Positions 33,888 to 42,803 are shown, numbered from the stretch's first letter. The stretch is DNA of 64,000 nt from Candidatus Sulfotelmatobacter sp. (GCA_025462865.1 JAOAPI010000046.1:1-64000), one strand, 5' to 3'. Numbers and translations are program-made. The notes: a model not told the origin generated them from the sequence alone.

Positions 33888-34505
33888 CTATGATGCGATC
33901 TTCCCCGGTTTGTCTTGATCTGGATTGTTGTGGCCGCCCTTGCTTTCAAAGGGCGCTGTTTCAGCCGCGCCGCTAGGCTTCTTGCCTTGAAGGGGCGCGC
34001 CTTCAGGCGCGCCGTATGAGTCTTGCTGAAGAACGGGCTTTAGCCCCTGAGGCACGGGGTCCAATTCGACATCGGCCAACGCCGACGAAAACGGATACTT
34101 TTCGGCCCGCTCACACAAATGCTTGCGCACAGGGTTCTCTCGAATGTAAGCAACGTGATGTAGAAGATCTTCAGCATCGCGAATCCGATGATCCGAAAAT
34201 CCTTTCTGCCAAACTTCCATATTTGAGGCGAGCTCTTTCTTGACTCGATAGGAGAACCCACCCTTTATAAATTGGACGGCCTTCTCCAAACTTGTCTTGG
34301 GTGTAAGAAGAACATGGATGTGGTCGGGCATGATAACAAATTCATGAAGCAGGTAAGACGTATCGCGATAGTGATACAGCACGTTAATGAGCAATCTGGC
34401 CCAACCCTCGTTCCGAAAAAGAGCGCGACGTTCCCAAGTCTGCGTTGAGACCATGTAGGTCCGGTCGTTATGAGTTGCATGTTCTCTCTTCGGTCTCAAG
34501 GCCAA
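33888..34505 (-). CDS. REP-associated tyrosine transposase (Y1_Tnp/RAYT) with repeat-coded tail
   Basis: This 205-residue IS200/IS605-like single-domain nuclease has HUH motif MPDHIHVLL (residues about 58-66) and the candidate nucleophile Tyr in GGFSYRVKKE, then WQKGFSDHRIRDAEDLL and YIRENPVRKHLCERAEKYPFS, all typical of RAYT proteins that act on palindromic REP sequences. After about residue 150 the protein is coded by repeat DNA (QDSYGAPEGAPLQGKK), unlike the family. The gene is inserted between carA and carB in the same orientation and is flanked by nested inverted repeats. Confidence 0.92.
   Translation of the reverse strand: MALRPKREHATHNDRTYMVSTQTWERRALFRNEGWARLLINVLYHYRDTSYLLHEFVIMPDHIHVLLTPKTSLEKAVQFIKGGFSYRVKKELASNMEVWQKGFSDHRIRDAEDLLHHVAYIRENPVRKHLCERAEKYPFSSALADVELDPVPQGLKPVLQQDSYGAPEGAPLQGKKPSGAAETAPFESKGGHNNPDQDKPGKIAS
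33988..34052. repeat. Left end of the REP element (two hairpins)
   Basis: 33988-34016 (29 bases, GGCGCGCC-TTCA-GGCGCGCC core) is the exact reverse complement of 34542-34570, and 34035-34052 (18 bases, GGGCTTTAGCCC core) is the exact reverse complement of 34506-34523. Both pairs are separated by 18 bases of diverged sequence on either side. Each segment is itself a hairpin. This copy lies within the 3' coding part of the transposase gene. Confidence 0.9.
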
Positions 34506-34570
34506 CCTCAGGGGCTAAAGCCCAAATTCCTCTGTGTCCTGTACGGCGCGCCTGAAGGCGCGCCCCTTCA
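34506..34570. repeat. Right end of the REP element (two hairpins)
   Basis: Inverted partner of 33988-34052, located between the transposase start (34505) and the carA stop (34582). The segments are 34506-34523 and 34542-34570. The whole inverted unit is 65 bases per side and spans 583 bases including the transposase core. On carA transcripts these hairpins would form directly after the carA stop. Confidence 0.9.
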
Positions 34571-34581
34571 AATCGCTCCCC

Positions 34582-35712
34582 TCACCCTTTCCACTCCTCC
34601 ATCATCTTCACAAAATCCTTAAACAGATAATGCGAATCGTGCGGCCCCGGCGCGGCTTCGGGGTGATACTGCACGCTGAATAGAGGCAGGTTGCGATGGC
34701 GCAGGCCTTCCAATGTCGAATCGTTCAAATCGACGTGCGTGAGTTCGACTTCGCTGTCAGGCAGCGAATCCGGGTCGACCGCAAAGTTGTGGTTATGAGC
34801 GGTGATCTCAATCTTGCCCGTAGCCAACTGCTTCACCGGATGGTTCCCGCCATGGTGTCCAAACTTTAGCTTGAAGGTCTTTCCACCCAGCGCAATCCCC
34901 GTAAGCTGATGTCCAAGACAAATTCCAAAGATCGGCTGCCGTCCCATCAGGCGGCGAATCGAATCCACTGCATATGTACACGGTTCCGGATCGCCTGGGC
35001 CGTTCGACAGAAACACTCCGTCGGGCTTTAGAGCGAGCACGTCTTCCGAAGTGGTCTGCGCAGGCACAACCGTTACCCGGCATCCCTCTCCGCGTAACTT
35101 ACGCAGAATGTTCTGCTTGATGCCGAAATCGTAAGCCACTACATGAAATCGCTCCGGCTCATCTTTCACGCCGACCATCGCCACGGGCTCGTGAGAGCGC
35201 TCTCCTACTTCCCACACATAAGGCCGCTTCGTGCTGACCTCTTTCGCAAGGTCAGTGCCGTCCATCTTCGGAATCAAGTTTGCTTTCGCAACGAGCTTCT
35301 CGGCGTCGCTCTCGATGGTTGAGACCACGCCGCGCATCACGCCGTGATCGCGCAAGTGCCGCACCAGCGCGCGCGTATCGATATCCGAAAGCACCGGCAC
35401 TTTGAATTGCTCGAGATATTCTTCAGCCACTTGTTGCGAGCGCCAGTTCGAACTCACCTTCGAAAACTCGCGCACGATCAGCCCTTCGATCCACGGACGC
35501 GTAGCTTCGTTGTCTTCCTGGTTAGTTCCGTAGTTGCCGATCTGAGGGTTGGTCAGGACAACGATTTGTCCTGAGTAGGAAGGGTCGGTGAAAATTTCCT
35601 GGTAGCCAGTGATTGAAGTATTGAAAACGACTTCGCCGTAGCACTCGCCTTTGGCGCCGTAACCTTTGCCTCGGAAGACTCGCCCGTCTTCCAGCGCAAG
35701 GATAGCCTGCAT
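34582..35712 (-). CDS. carA: Carbamoyl-phosphate synthase small subunit
   Basis: The glutaminase subunit that supplies ammonia to CarB. This 376-residue protein has the N-terminal CPSase domain (LALEDGRVFRGKGYGAKGE, NTSITGYQEIFTDPSY) and a class I glutamine amidotransferase domain with VFLSNGPGDPEP, catalytic Cys in IFGICLGHQL, and His/Glu in YHPEAAPGPHDS. In most genomes carA and carB are adjacent; here they are about 695 bases apart because of the REP-transposase element. Confidence 0.97.
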   Translation of the reverse strand: MQAILALEDGRVFRGKGYGAKGECYGEVVFNTSITGYQEIFTDPSYSGQIVVLTNPQIGNYGTNQEDNEATRPWIEGLIVREFSKVSSNWRSQQVAEEYLEQFKVPVLSDIDTRALVRHLRDHGVMRGVVSTIESDAEKLVAKANLIPKMDGTDLAKEVSTKRPYVWEVGERSHEPVAMVGVKDEPERFHVVAYDFGIKQNILRKLRGEGCRVTVVPAQTTSEDVLALKPDGVFLSNGPGDPEPCTYAVDSIRRLMGRQPIFGICLGHQLTGIALGGKTFKLKFGHHGGNHPVKQLATGKIEITAHNHNFAVDPDSLPDSEVELTHVDLNDSTLEGLRHRNLPLFSVQYHPEAAPGPHDSHYLFKDFVKMMEEWKG

Positions 35713-35836
35713 TCTCGCTCCAATGTGTGGATTTAAAGGATTTTATCAGGGATTGGCTTAAGGGCCAAGCGCGGAACGCTACGCGGATGTGGAAATCTCG
35801 ATCTTGAAGGTTTCGATCTTGCCTAATCTAAATCGT

Positions 35837-36442
35837 TTATCGCACCCTACCCAGCTTATCCATCGGCCAATATCCGAATACGGCCTTGCCGTAAATATAG
35901 CTCTGGTTTACTGGACCGAAATCCCGGCTGTCGTTCGACATGGAGCGATGATCGCCCAGAACGAAGAATGACTCTGCCGGAACTAACGTCTCCGGATAAG
36001 AACGCGCGTCGGCATACGCGGGCGGTACGTAGTCTTCCTCAATGGCTTCGCCATTGACATAAACTTGTCCACTGTCGATGCGGATACGATCCCCCGCCGC
36101 TCCTATCACCCGCTTGATATAGCTCTTCGATGGGTCGCGCGGATATCGAAAGACAACAATATCCCCGCGCGATATCGGTTCCAGCCGATAAACAAACTTG
36201 TTGACGAAAATGCGCTCCTGGTCTTCGAGCGACGGCATCATGCTCGTGCCTTCGACTTTCACCGGCTGGTAGATGAAGACGATAATGAAGGCCGAGATCG
36301 CCAGCGAGACAATCAGGTCGCGCAGCCAAACTCCCAGTGCCGGACGTAAGCGTGCTGCCGAATTTGAATCCGGCGGTACCGGCCCGTGAACCGGCGAGAT
36401 CTGCCCAGTCACGGGATCCTTAGGTGTTAGTGCTTCGACCAT
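35837..36442 (-). CDS. lepB: Signal peptidase I
   Basis: A membrane-bound serine/lysine protease that cleaves export signals. This 201-residue protein has one N-terminal membrane helix (LIVSLAISAFIIVFIYQP), nucleophile Ser67 in VEGTSMMPSL, general base Lys110 in SKSYIKRVIG, box D GDRIRIDSGQVYVNG and box E VLGDHRSMSNDSRDFG. A 35-residue Pro-rich cytoplasmic leader precedes the helix. Confidence 0.95.
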   Translation of the reverse strand: MVEALTPKDPVTGQISPVHGPVPPDSNSAARLRPALGVWLRDLIVSLAISAFIIVFIYQPVKVEGTSMMPSLEDQERIFVNKFVYRLEPISRGDIVVFRYPRDPSKSYIKRVIGAAGDRIRIDSGQVYVNGEAIEEDYVPPAYADARSYPETLVPAESFFVLGDHRSMSNDSRDFGPVNQSYIYGKAVFGYWPMDKLGRVR

Positions 36443-36574
36443 TCGCCTTCCTATTGTATACAGATCGCAAGAGCATGGTTGCGAGTTGTACGACCCGCAT
36501 ATCCTTCCCGTCTAGACCTTTCCCTTCTACCGCTCGCGCTGAAGCCGGGTTAAAATCAGTAGAGGAGATTCTTC

Positions 36575-37060
36575 ATGAAGCCGTCCAGCCTGCTGCGACA
36601 CAAATATGTTCATCGCGCCCTCACTTTGATTTTTCTTCTGACGGTCACTCTCACCGTGTCGGCCCAGTGGACGGCCCAGCAAGAAGAAGGGGGCGTTCCC
36701 GCGTACAACGCGGGCCCGCCGCCAAAGGGCACGAAGCTCCCCGCCACCCTGACCAAGGCAGACCTGTGGGGAGCGGACGCGCAGTATTCCTACCAGACGC
36801 ATGCCTACGAACTAGCGGCGAAGATTCCGGTTGTCCTGCACCAGCAGCCTTGCTATTGCTATTGCGAGCGCATGGGCCACAACAGCCTGCATACCTGCTT
36901 TGAAACGTCGCATGGCGCGCAATGCTCCACTTGCTTGAAGGAGCTGTACTACTCCTATCAACAGAGCAAGAAGGGGAAAACTGCAGCACAGATCCGTGCC
37001 GGCATCATCAAGGGTGAATGGAAACAGATCGATCTGCAGTCGGCGGCGACCATTAATTAG
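36575..37060 (+). CDS. Secreted PCYCGC-type cysteine-rich protein
   Basis: This 161-residue protein has a signal peptide (LTLIFLLTVTLTVSAQ) and a C-terminal Cys domain from about residue 92 (QQPCYCYCERMGHNSLHTCF, then CSTCLKELYYSYQQ). The PCYC...C...C pattern is that of the PCYCGC domain of Bacillus and Acidobacteria lipoproteins. AGGAG before the ATG fixes the start. Likely periplasmic, perhaps metal- or haem-related by its Cys cluster; function not established. Confidence 0.82.
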   Translation: MKPSSLLRHKYVHRALTLIFLLTVTLTVSAQWTAQQEEGGVPAYNAGPPPKGTKLPATLTKADLWGADAQYSYQTHAYELAAKIPVVLHQQPCYCYCERMGHNSLHTCFETSHGAQCSTCLKELYYSYQQSKKGKTAAQIRAGIIKGEWKQIDLQSAATIN

Positions 37061-37264
37061 TAGCGAGTCCGCATACCTGGTGCCGAGACAGACTGTCTAG
37101 CCATCCAACGGCGTGGCTGTTGCTCGATACTCGCACTAGGTACTCGGTACTGCCTCTACCAATTGCTCTCTACCCGCCCTTTGAGTGATACTTGAGTATT
37201 CGCTCTTCGAGTTTCAGGAAACAAGGAGTCCCCTATTACGACGAGCACAGGAAAAATTCTTCAC

Positions 37265-37843
37265 ATGGCTCAAAAAGCTACCCCTAAGAAAGCATCCATC
37301 CCCGAGGATCCGCGGGTCACGCAGGCAATGCAGAATTACGAAGCCGGATTGCGCGCATTGCAGGAGCATAAATTCGAGAAGGCGAAGCCGCTGTTCCAGA
37401 AGGTACTCGCCGGCCCCAGCAAAGAACTGACCGACCGGGCATCCGTGCATCTCAGTATTTGCAACCAGCACCTTGAGCGCTCGACTGCCACGCAATTCAA
37501 GAGCGTGGAAGAGCACTACGACTACGCGGTCTCCCTAATGAACGTGGGAGATTACGTCACCGCCCGGGAGCACATCGAGAAGTTACTCAAGCAATCGCCG
37601 AAGACCGATTTTGTTATCTACGGTCTCGCGGCACTTGATTGCCTGACTGGTCACGTAGAAGACGCTCTCAAGCATCTGGACGAGTCGCTTCGCCTGAATC
37701 CCAGCCTGCGCTACCAGGCACGCAACGACTCTGATTTTCACAACCTGGCCGAGGATCCTCGCTTTACAGAGCTGCTATACCCGGATCCGGCAGCAGACCT
37801 TTCCGTGCCACAAGGTTCTTTCCGGGAAGACGAATCTTTTTAA
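37265..37843 (+). CDS. TPR-repeat protein
   Basis: This 192-residue soluble protein has tetratricopeptide-like helices (AMQNYEAGLRALQEHKFEKA, HYDYAVSLMNVGDYVTAREH, ALKHLDESLRLNPSLRYQA). The final part (LAEDPRFTELLYPD) is common at the end of Acidobacteria TPR proteins. It lies 20 bases before the YvcK-like gene on the same strand and is probably co-transcribed. Likely a protein-interaction adaptor; partner unknown. Confidence 0.85.
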   Translation: MAQKATPKKASIPEDPRVTQAMQNYEAGLRALQEHKFEKAKPLFQKVLAGPSKELTDRASVHLSICNQHLERSTATQFKSVEEHYDYAVSLMNVGDYVTAREHIEKLLKQSPKTDFVIYGLAALDCLTGHVEDALKHLDESLRLNPSLRYQARNDSDFHNLAEDPRFTELLYPDPAADLSVPQGSFREDESF

Positions 37844-37863
37844 CCGGCAAACGAAGTTCTCGG

Positions 37864-38940
37864 ATGGAACCCAGAATCGTGGATCTTTTGTCCTCGGAGA
37901 AGTTCACGCGCGAACGTAGTCTTCGCGTAGTCGCCATTGGCGGCGGCACCGGCCTTTCGACCCTGCTGAAGGGACTCAAACGTTTCGTTCTCACTCCCTC
38001 GGAGATGGCGGTAGCTCAACCGGGGTTGCCGGTCATCCGCGACCTGTGCGCCGTTGTTACCGTCAGCGACGATGGTGGTTCCAGTGGTCGCCTGCGCAAG
38101 GAACTGAACATGCTTCCTCCCGGCGACATCCGCAACTGTATCGTCGCCCTCAGCGAGGACGAAGCTTTACTCTCTCAACTTTTCCGTCATCGTTTCGAGA
38201 AAGGGTCCGGTCTCGAAGGCCACAGCTTTGGCAACTTGTTTTTAGCCGCACTAACCGACATCACTCATGATTTTTCCGAAGCCGTGCGGCTTTCTTCAGA
38301 AATTCTGGTGACCCGCGGCCATATTCATCCTGCAACTACATCGAATATCGAACTGGAAGCGCTAATGGAGGATGGCACGCGCGTCCGCGGCGAAACCAAT
38401 ATCACCGCCAGCAAAGTTCGCATTCAGGAACTTTTCCTCGTTCCCCCCAATGTCGAGCCCTTGCCGCAAACCCTCGACGCCATCGCCCGCGCCGATATCA
38501 TCAGCATCGGCCCCGGCTCGCTGTTCACCAGCCTCATCCCCAACTTGCTGGTCCATGGCATCTCGGATGCCATTGTGAACTCGCCCGCCATCAAGGTTTA
38601 TATCTGCAACCTCATGACGCAGGCCAATGAAAGTCTCGGGCTGACGGCCGCCGATCACATTCGCGCCCTCAATCGGCACGCGGGGCAACAGATTTTCGAC
38701 TACGCTCTCATCAATCGCACACCGATTTCGAACGAACTGAAGGCCAAGTACGCGCTTGAGGGTGCATGTCAGATCGTTGCCGATCTCAATGCCATCGAAG
38801 CTCTCGGTGTAATTCCGGTTCTGGGGGACTATCTGGAAGAAGATGGGGTCGCCCGCCACAAAACCGCGCGCGTCGCCAGCGATCTGTTGCAACTTGCGTC
38901 AGCCGTGGGCGCGGAGCGCAAGGGCTCGTCCGCTGAATAG
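37864..38940 (+). CDS. YvcK/GlmR-like gluconeogenesis factor (CofD family)
   Basis: This 358-residue protein has the nucleotide-sugar-binding start VVAIGGGTGLSTLLKGLK, TVSDDGGSSGRLRKEL, PPGDIRNCIVAL, GHSFGNLFLAAL and SIGPGSLFTSLIPNL. These are the markers of YvcK (UDP-GlcNAc-binding regulator of wall precursor metabolism), while true CofD is linked to F420 synthesis. No F420 genes are near; glmU, another UDP-GlcNAc gene, lies 7 kb away. Confidence 0.92.
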   Translation: MEPRIVDLLSSEKFTRERSLRVVAIGGGTGLSTLLKGLKRFVLTPSEMAVAQPGLPVIRDLCAVVTVSDDGGSSGRLRKELNMLPPGDIRNCIVALSEDEALLSQLFRHRFEKGSGLEGHSFGNLFLAALTDITHDFSEAVRLSSEILVTRGHIHPATTSNIELEALMEDGTRVRGETNITASKVRIQELFLVPPNVEPLPQTLDAIARADIISIGPGSLFTSLIPNLLVHGISDAIVNSPAIKVYICNLMTQANESLGLTAADHIRALNRHAGQQIFDYALINRTPISNELKAKYALEGACQIVADLNAIEALGVIPVLGDYLEEDGVARHKTARVASDLLQLASAVGAERKGSSAE

Positions 38941-39001
38941 CTTTAATCACTCCCCACTTCTCCCTTTCCCCCGTTACTTGTAATCGCTAGAATGTTCGCA
39001 T

Positions 39002-39463
39002 ATGAAAACGGCAGGGGTGACGAAGTCGACGATTGCAGCTGTGCTAGCAACTATTGCGCTTATCGGCGCAGCCAACGCGCAACGCGACAAGAACGAAGAA
39101 CCCACGGCGGTACTGAACTTTATCGTCCTCAAAGAAGACAACAGTAAACCTGTTCGTAATGCGGCAGTAATTATGCATCCGGTAAACGGACACGGCCAAC
39201 AAAGCCGGGGCGGACTCGAACTCAAAACCGATGCCGACGGCAAGACTAGCTTCGATGGCATTCCTTACGGAAAACTACGCGTGCAAATTTTAGCTTCGGG
39301 ATTCCAGACTTTCGGCGAAGATTACGACATCAATCAGGGAAGAATGAATTTCACAGTCAAGCTGAAACGCCCGCAGGGCCAGTATTCAATTTACGATGAA
39401 CATCCTGGCGACAAAAAAGACGAGAAGGCGCCCGCACCCGATCCAAAAGCCAAGCCGCAATAG
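39002..39463 (+). CDS. Secreted carboxypeptidase-regulatory-like (Ig-fold) protein
   Basis: This 153-residue protein has a signal peptide (AAVLATIALIGAANAQ) and one transthyretin-like beta domain (LKTDADGKTSFDGIPYGKLR, VQILASGFQTFGEDYDI), as in carboxypeptidase-regulatory domains common in Acidobacteria surface proteins. The C-terminal tail is Lys/Asp/Pro rich (DKKDEKAPAPDPKAKPQ). Probably periplasmic or surface-associated; function unknown. Confidence 0.8.
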   Translation: MKTAGVTKSTIAAVLATIALIGAANAQRDKNEEPTAVLNFIVLKEDNSKPVRNAAVIMHPVNGHGQQSRGGLELKTDADGKTSFDGIPYGKLRVQILASGFQTFGEDYDINQGRMNFTVKLKRPQGQYSIYDEHPGDKKDEKAPAPDPKAKPQ

Positions 39464-39539
39464 TTTCGTCATGCGGTTCGGCGGGTAATCGTGCAATTTG
39501 TAGGTGGATGTAGAATCTCAGCGACACCAACCTTTACCT

Positions 39540-39920
39540 ATGCCCTATCTGCTCAAAACCGAGCCTAGCGTTTATTCGTTCGCCGATCTGCAAGGGGAAA
39601 AGACAACCACCTGGGATGGGGTCACCAATCCGGTGGCCGTGAAGAATCTTCGCGGCATGAAATCCGGAGAGCGGCTCATCATCTACCACACCGGAGACGA
39701 GAAGAGCGCCATCGGAACCGCCACAGTGGTGTCGGTGGAGACCGCCGATCCGAAAAATCCGCAAGTGAAAATCAGCGCTGGCAAGCCGCTGGCCAAGCCG
39801 GTGACGCTCGCCGAGATGAAGGCCAACAAACTGTTTGCGGATTCTCCCCTGGTCCGACAAGGGCGCTTGAGCGTCGTGCCGCTCACGGATCCGCAATACA
39901 AACTGCTTACGGAAAAATGA
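39540..39920 (+). CDS. EVE-domain protein
   Basis: This 127-residue PUA-like EVE-domain protein has the start YLLKTEPSVYSFADLQ, TTWDGVTNPVAVKNLRGMK, IIYHTGDEKSAIGTATVV and SPLVRQGRLSVVPLTD, which follow the family closely. EVE domains are thought to bind modified bases in DNA or RNA. ATG 39540 is chosen because homology begins there; the frame extends to 39504. It stands alone; partner unknown. Confidence 0.9.
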   Translation: MPYLLKTEPSVYSFADLQGEKTTTWDGVTNPVAVKNLRGMKSGERLIIYHTGDEKSAIGTATVVSVETADPKNPQVKISAGKPLAKPVTLAEMKANKLFADSPLVRQGRLSVVPLTDPQYKLLTEK

Positions 39921-40147
39921 CGTCGCAATACTTTGGCCAGAAACTTAGACCCGCGGCCCATCGATCATAATTATCCCGTCCTCCTCCCGGTCCGGCACAT
40001 TTCGACAACTAAGCAGGAAAATCTCTATACAGCCGAAACCTGAGCTGAAAAGTCGCAGGCAAATGCGCTCCATCCTTCGCAAAGGGCGAAGAGTGGAAGG
40101 GTATTTCGTGCGCGTGAGAGTTCACCATTCGCGCACCCGGTTTCTAC

Positions 40148-40501
40148 CTAGTGCGCTTTGGCGTCCCGGCGAATCAGCGCGTGATCGACAAAGAAGCCAA
40201 CTCCAATGGCCAGGGGAATCACCCCAAACGTCGCCGCAATCATCGCATCGGGCTCAGCCCGCCCAATCAACGTGAAAGTGACGATGTAACCCAGCGCGCC
40301 GGCCACCAGCAAAATTCCGGACCGGCGTGAGCGCGCCGCCTCCGAAAGTTCCGGTTGCATGGGCACTTCGACGCCACGCGCGATTGCCGCAAGACGTTCC
40401 TCACTACGCAGCTTGCGGACGCGGAAAAATGTATACATGGCCGCCATCGGAATTCCGAAGACCATGATCACCGCCGCCAGTCCCACAAAGTTACCGTCCA
40501 T
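40148..40501 (-). CDS. DUF6249-like two-helix membrane protein
   Basis: This 117-residue protein has an N-terminal membrane helix (FVGLAAVIMVFGIPMAAMYT), the cytoplasmic segment RSEERLAAIARGVEVPM typical of DUF6249 proteins, and two further helices (ILLVAGALGYIVTFTL, MIAATFGVIPLAIGVGFFV). AGGAGGG before ATG 40501 fixes the start over the extension to 40567. Function unknown. Confidence 0.8.
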   Translation of the reverse strand: MDGNFVGLAAVIMVFGIPMAAMYTFFRVRKLRSEERLAAIARGVEVPMQPELSEAARSRRSGILLVAGALGYIVTFTLIGRAEPDAMIAATFGVIPLAIGVGFFVDHALIRRDAKAH

Positions 40502-40728
40502 ATTCCCTCCTGTACGACGCCCAGGACTTGGCCTGAACGCCCTGCCATGATTTACGCAGGGCGGCAAAAAAAGTTCCCTCGATTCGCGATTTGTCTTAAC
40601 ATCAATCCGTTATTTCGATTTAAGGAGCTCGGAATGAGCTGGACCAAGCCGTGCGGTCCTCCGAGGTTCAGTCGATTCGGAAGTGCAGGTGTTGCTTCCG
40701 TCGCAGTAGCCCGGCTATTCTCTGACCT

Positions 40729-42201
40729 ATGCCTACGCTAGTGGAGTGTGTCCCGAATTTTTCGGAGGGGTGCGACCGCGCCAAGGTCGACGCTATTGTC
40801 AGCGCCATGAAGATGGATGGCGTCTACCTGCTCGACCGGGAGATGGACGCGGACCACAATCGCAGCGTAATCACTTTGGTGGGCGAGCGGGAGGCGATTC
40901 AGGAGGCGGCGATTCGCGGCGTAGGGAAGGCCGCGGAGCTAATCGACCTGAATGTGCATAAGGGAGCGCATCCGCGGATGGGAGCAGCAGATGTGGTGCC
41001 ATTCATTCCGATCGATGGTGTGACCATTGAAGATTGCGTAGCGATGGCGCGGCATGTGGGGGAAGAAATCTGGAAGAGATTTCAGATTCCGGTTTATTTG
41101 TACGAGGCGGCGGCTGCGACGCCGGAGCGGCAGAATCTGGAGCACATACGGCGTGGCCAGTTTGAAGGAATCAGGGCAGAGATTGAGAAGAATGCCGCGC
41201 GAAAGCCGGACTTCGGCGAGGCGCGCGTGCACCCGACAGCTGGGGCCACCGTGGTGGGAGCCCGCAAGTTTCTGATTGCCTACAACGTATTTTTGAACAC
41301 GCCCGATGTAGAGATCGCCAAGAAGATTGCCAAGGCAGTACGATTTTCAAGTGGCGGGATGCGGTTCGTGAAGGGTGCGGGATTTCTGGTGCGGGGCCTG
41401 GCGCAGGTCTCGATGAACCTGACGGACTTCGAGCAGACGCCGGTGCATCGAGTATTTGAAGTGGTGAAGCGCGAGGCGGCACGATATGGAGTGATGCCGG
41501 TATCCAGCGAGATCGTCGGGCTGATTCCGAAGAAAGCGCTCGAGCAGGCGGCGGAATGGTTTCTGCAGGTAGAGAATTTCGATTCTTCGCTGATTCTCGA
41601 GAATCGGTTGATGGCGGTGATGAGTGGAAAAGCCGCGGTAGGAGGGTTGCGTGCCGGAGTCGAGCCCTTTGTTGAGCAACTGGCCGCCCCCACGGCAACC
41701 CCTGGCGGGGGGAGTGCGGCTGCGGCTGCGGCTGCGATGGCCGCGGGATTGGCCACGATGGTCGCATCCATGTCGCGAGGGAAGAAGGCGTACTCGCAAT
41801 ATGAAGCGCAACTGAGCGCAGCAATTGCGCGCCTGGAGCCATTGCGGGAGGAGTTGAAGTCCGCAGTAAATGCGGATGCAGAGGCTTACGATGCGGTAAT
41901 GAAGGCATATAAGCTGGCGAAGAACGATCCTGGCGGCGCGGACGCGCTGATCGACGCAGCCTTGAAACTGGCAACGGGAGTGCCGCTAAGCGTGGCGGAA
42001 AAGACGCATGAAGTATTAGAGATCGCGGAGAGTCTGTTTGCAATCACCAATCCGAATATGAAATCCGACTTGACGACGGCGCAGGCTTTGGCGCAGGCAG
42101 CGATTACCGGGGCGCTAGCCAATGTGGAAATTAATTTGGGGTCGTTGAAGGATGAGGTTTTTACGGCGGAAGTGCGGAGGAGGGTGGGGGCAATAAAGTA
42201 A
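40729..42201 (+). CDS. ftcD: Fused glutamate formiminotransferase / formimidoyl-THF cyclodeaminase
   Basis: A bifunctional enzyme of histidine degradation: formimino transfer from formiminoglutamate to tetrahydrofolate, then cyclodeamination. This 490-residue protein has the N-terminal transferase (ECVPNFSEGCDRAKVDAI, KGAHPRMGAADVVPFIP, catalytic His region), a middle domain (ARKFLIAYNVFLNTPDVEIA) and a C-terminal cyclodeaminase (APTATPGGGSAAAAAAAMAA, NPNMKSDLTTAQALAQAAI). No hutH, hutU or hutI is adjacent. Confidence 0.95.
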   Translation: MPTLVECVPNFSEGCDRAKVDAIVSAMKMDGVYLLDREMDADHNRSVITLVGEREAIQEAAIRGVGKAAELIDLNVHKGAHPRMGAADVVPFIPIDGVTIEDCVAMARHVGEEIWKRFQIPVYLYEAAAATPERQNLEHIRRGQFEGIRAEIEKNAARKPDFGEARVHPTAGATVVGARKFLIAYNVFLNTPDVEIAKKIAKAVRFSSGGMRFVKGAGFLVRGLAQVSMNLTDFEQTPVHRVFEVVKREAARYGVMPVSSEIVGLIPKKALEQAAEWFLQVENFDSSLILENRLMAVMSGKAAVGGLRAGVEPFVEQLAAPTATPGGGSAAAAAAAMAAGLATMVASMSRGKKAYSQYEAQLSAAIARLEPLREELKSAVNADAEAYDAVMKAYKLAKNDPGGADALIDAALKLATGVPLSVAEKTHEVLEIAESLFAITNPNMKSDLTTAQALAQAAITGALANVEINLGSLKDEVFTAEVRRRVGAIK

Positions 42202-42229
42202 CGCTATAATTTACGCGTTGGAGGCAAGG

Positions 42230-42787
42230 ATGCCCGAAGTCCCGCAAGCAACGCCCCAAGCGGCCACAACTCGGAATGGCCGATGGATGACAGTCCTGAT
42301 CGTTTCGATTGGCCTGTTGTCGCTCGTTGGTTTCGCGTTCTTAAAATTGTCGCAGGGTTCCTCCCTCCGATTGAGAACGTGTTTTAAGGACGTTAACGGC
42401 CTTTCTTCCGGTGCTAAGGTACGATTGGCTGGTGTCGATATTGGCACCGTCCGAGGGGTGAAAGCCCAACCCGAGAATAAAGCTTGCCCAGCCTCCGTCG
42501 AGATGGAAATCCAAACTTCTTACGAATTGAAAATACCTCAAGACAGCGTGGCTTCGACAGCAACCGCAGGACTTCTCGGAGAAACATACCTGGTGATCGA
42601 TGCCTCGCAGGCTTCCGGCACACCTACCCGTAATGGTGACCTGCTAACTAGCAAAGAGAGTGTTAAGGTGACAGCCGAGACTGTAGTTCGCGCTGTGAAG
42701 GCCATCGGAGTCCTCAAGCAATTCGCTGACGAGGAAAAAGACGCCAGCGCTGAGTCAACCAAAACACCAGCCACACAAACGAAGTGA
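42230..42787 (+). CDS. MCE/MlaD-domain lipid-transport protein
   Basis: This 185-residue protein has one N-terminal membrane helix (MTVLIVSIGLLSLVGFAFL) and an MCE domain (VNGLSSGAKVRLAGVDIGTV, VASTATAGLLGETYLVID). Known MlaD proteins form hexameric lipid-binding rings with an ABC permease and ATPase. None of these partners is near, so this is an orphan MCE gene. TTGGAGG before ATG 42230 supports this start over TTG 42218. Confidence 0.87.
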   Translation: MPEVPQATPQAATTRNGRWMTVLIVSIGLLSLVGFAFLKLSQGSSLRLRTCFKDVNGLSSGAKVRLAGVDIGTVRGVKAQPENKACPASVEMEIQTSYELKIPQDSVASTATAGLLGETYLVIDASQASGTPTRNGDLLTSKESVKVTAETVVRAVKAIGVLKQFADEEKDASAESTKTPATQTK

Positions 42788-42803
42788 ACCTGTTTTCCCC
42801 ATT

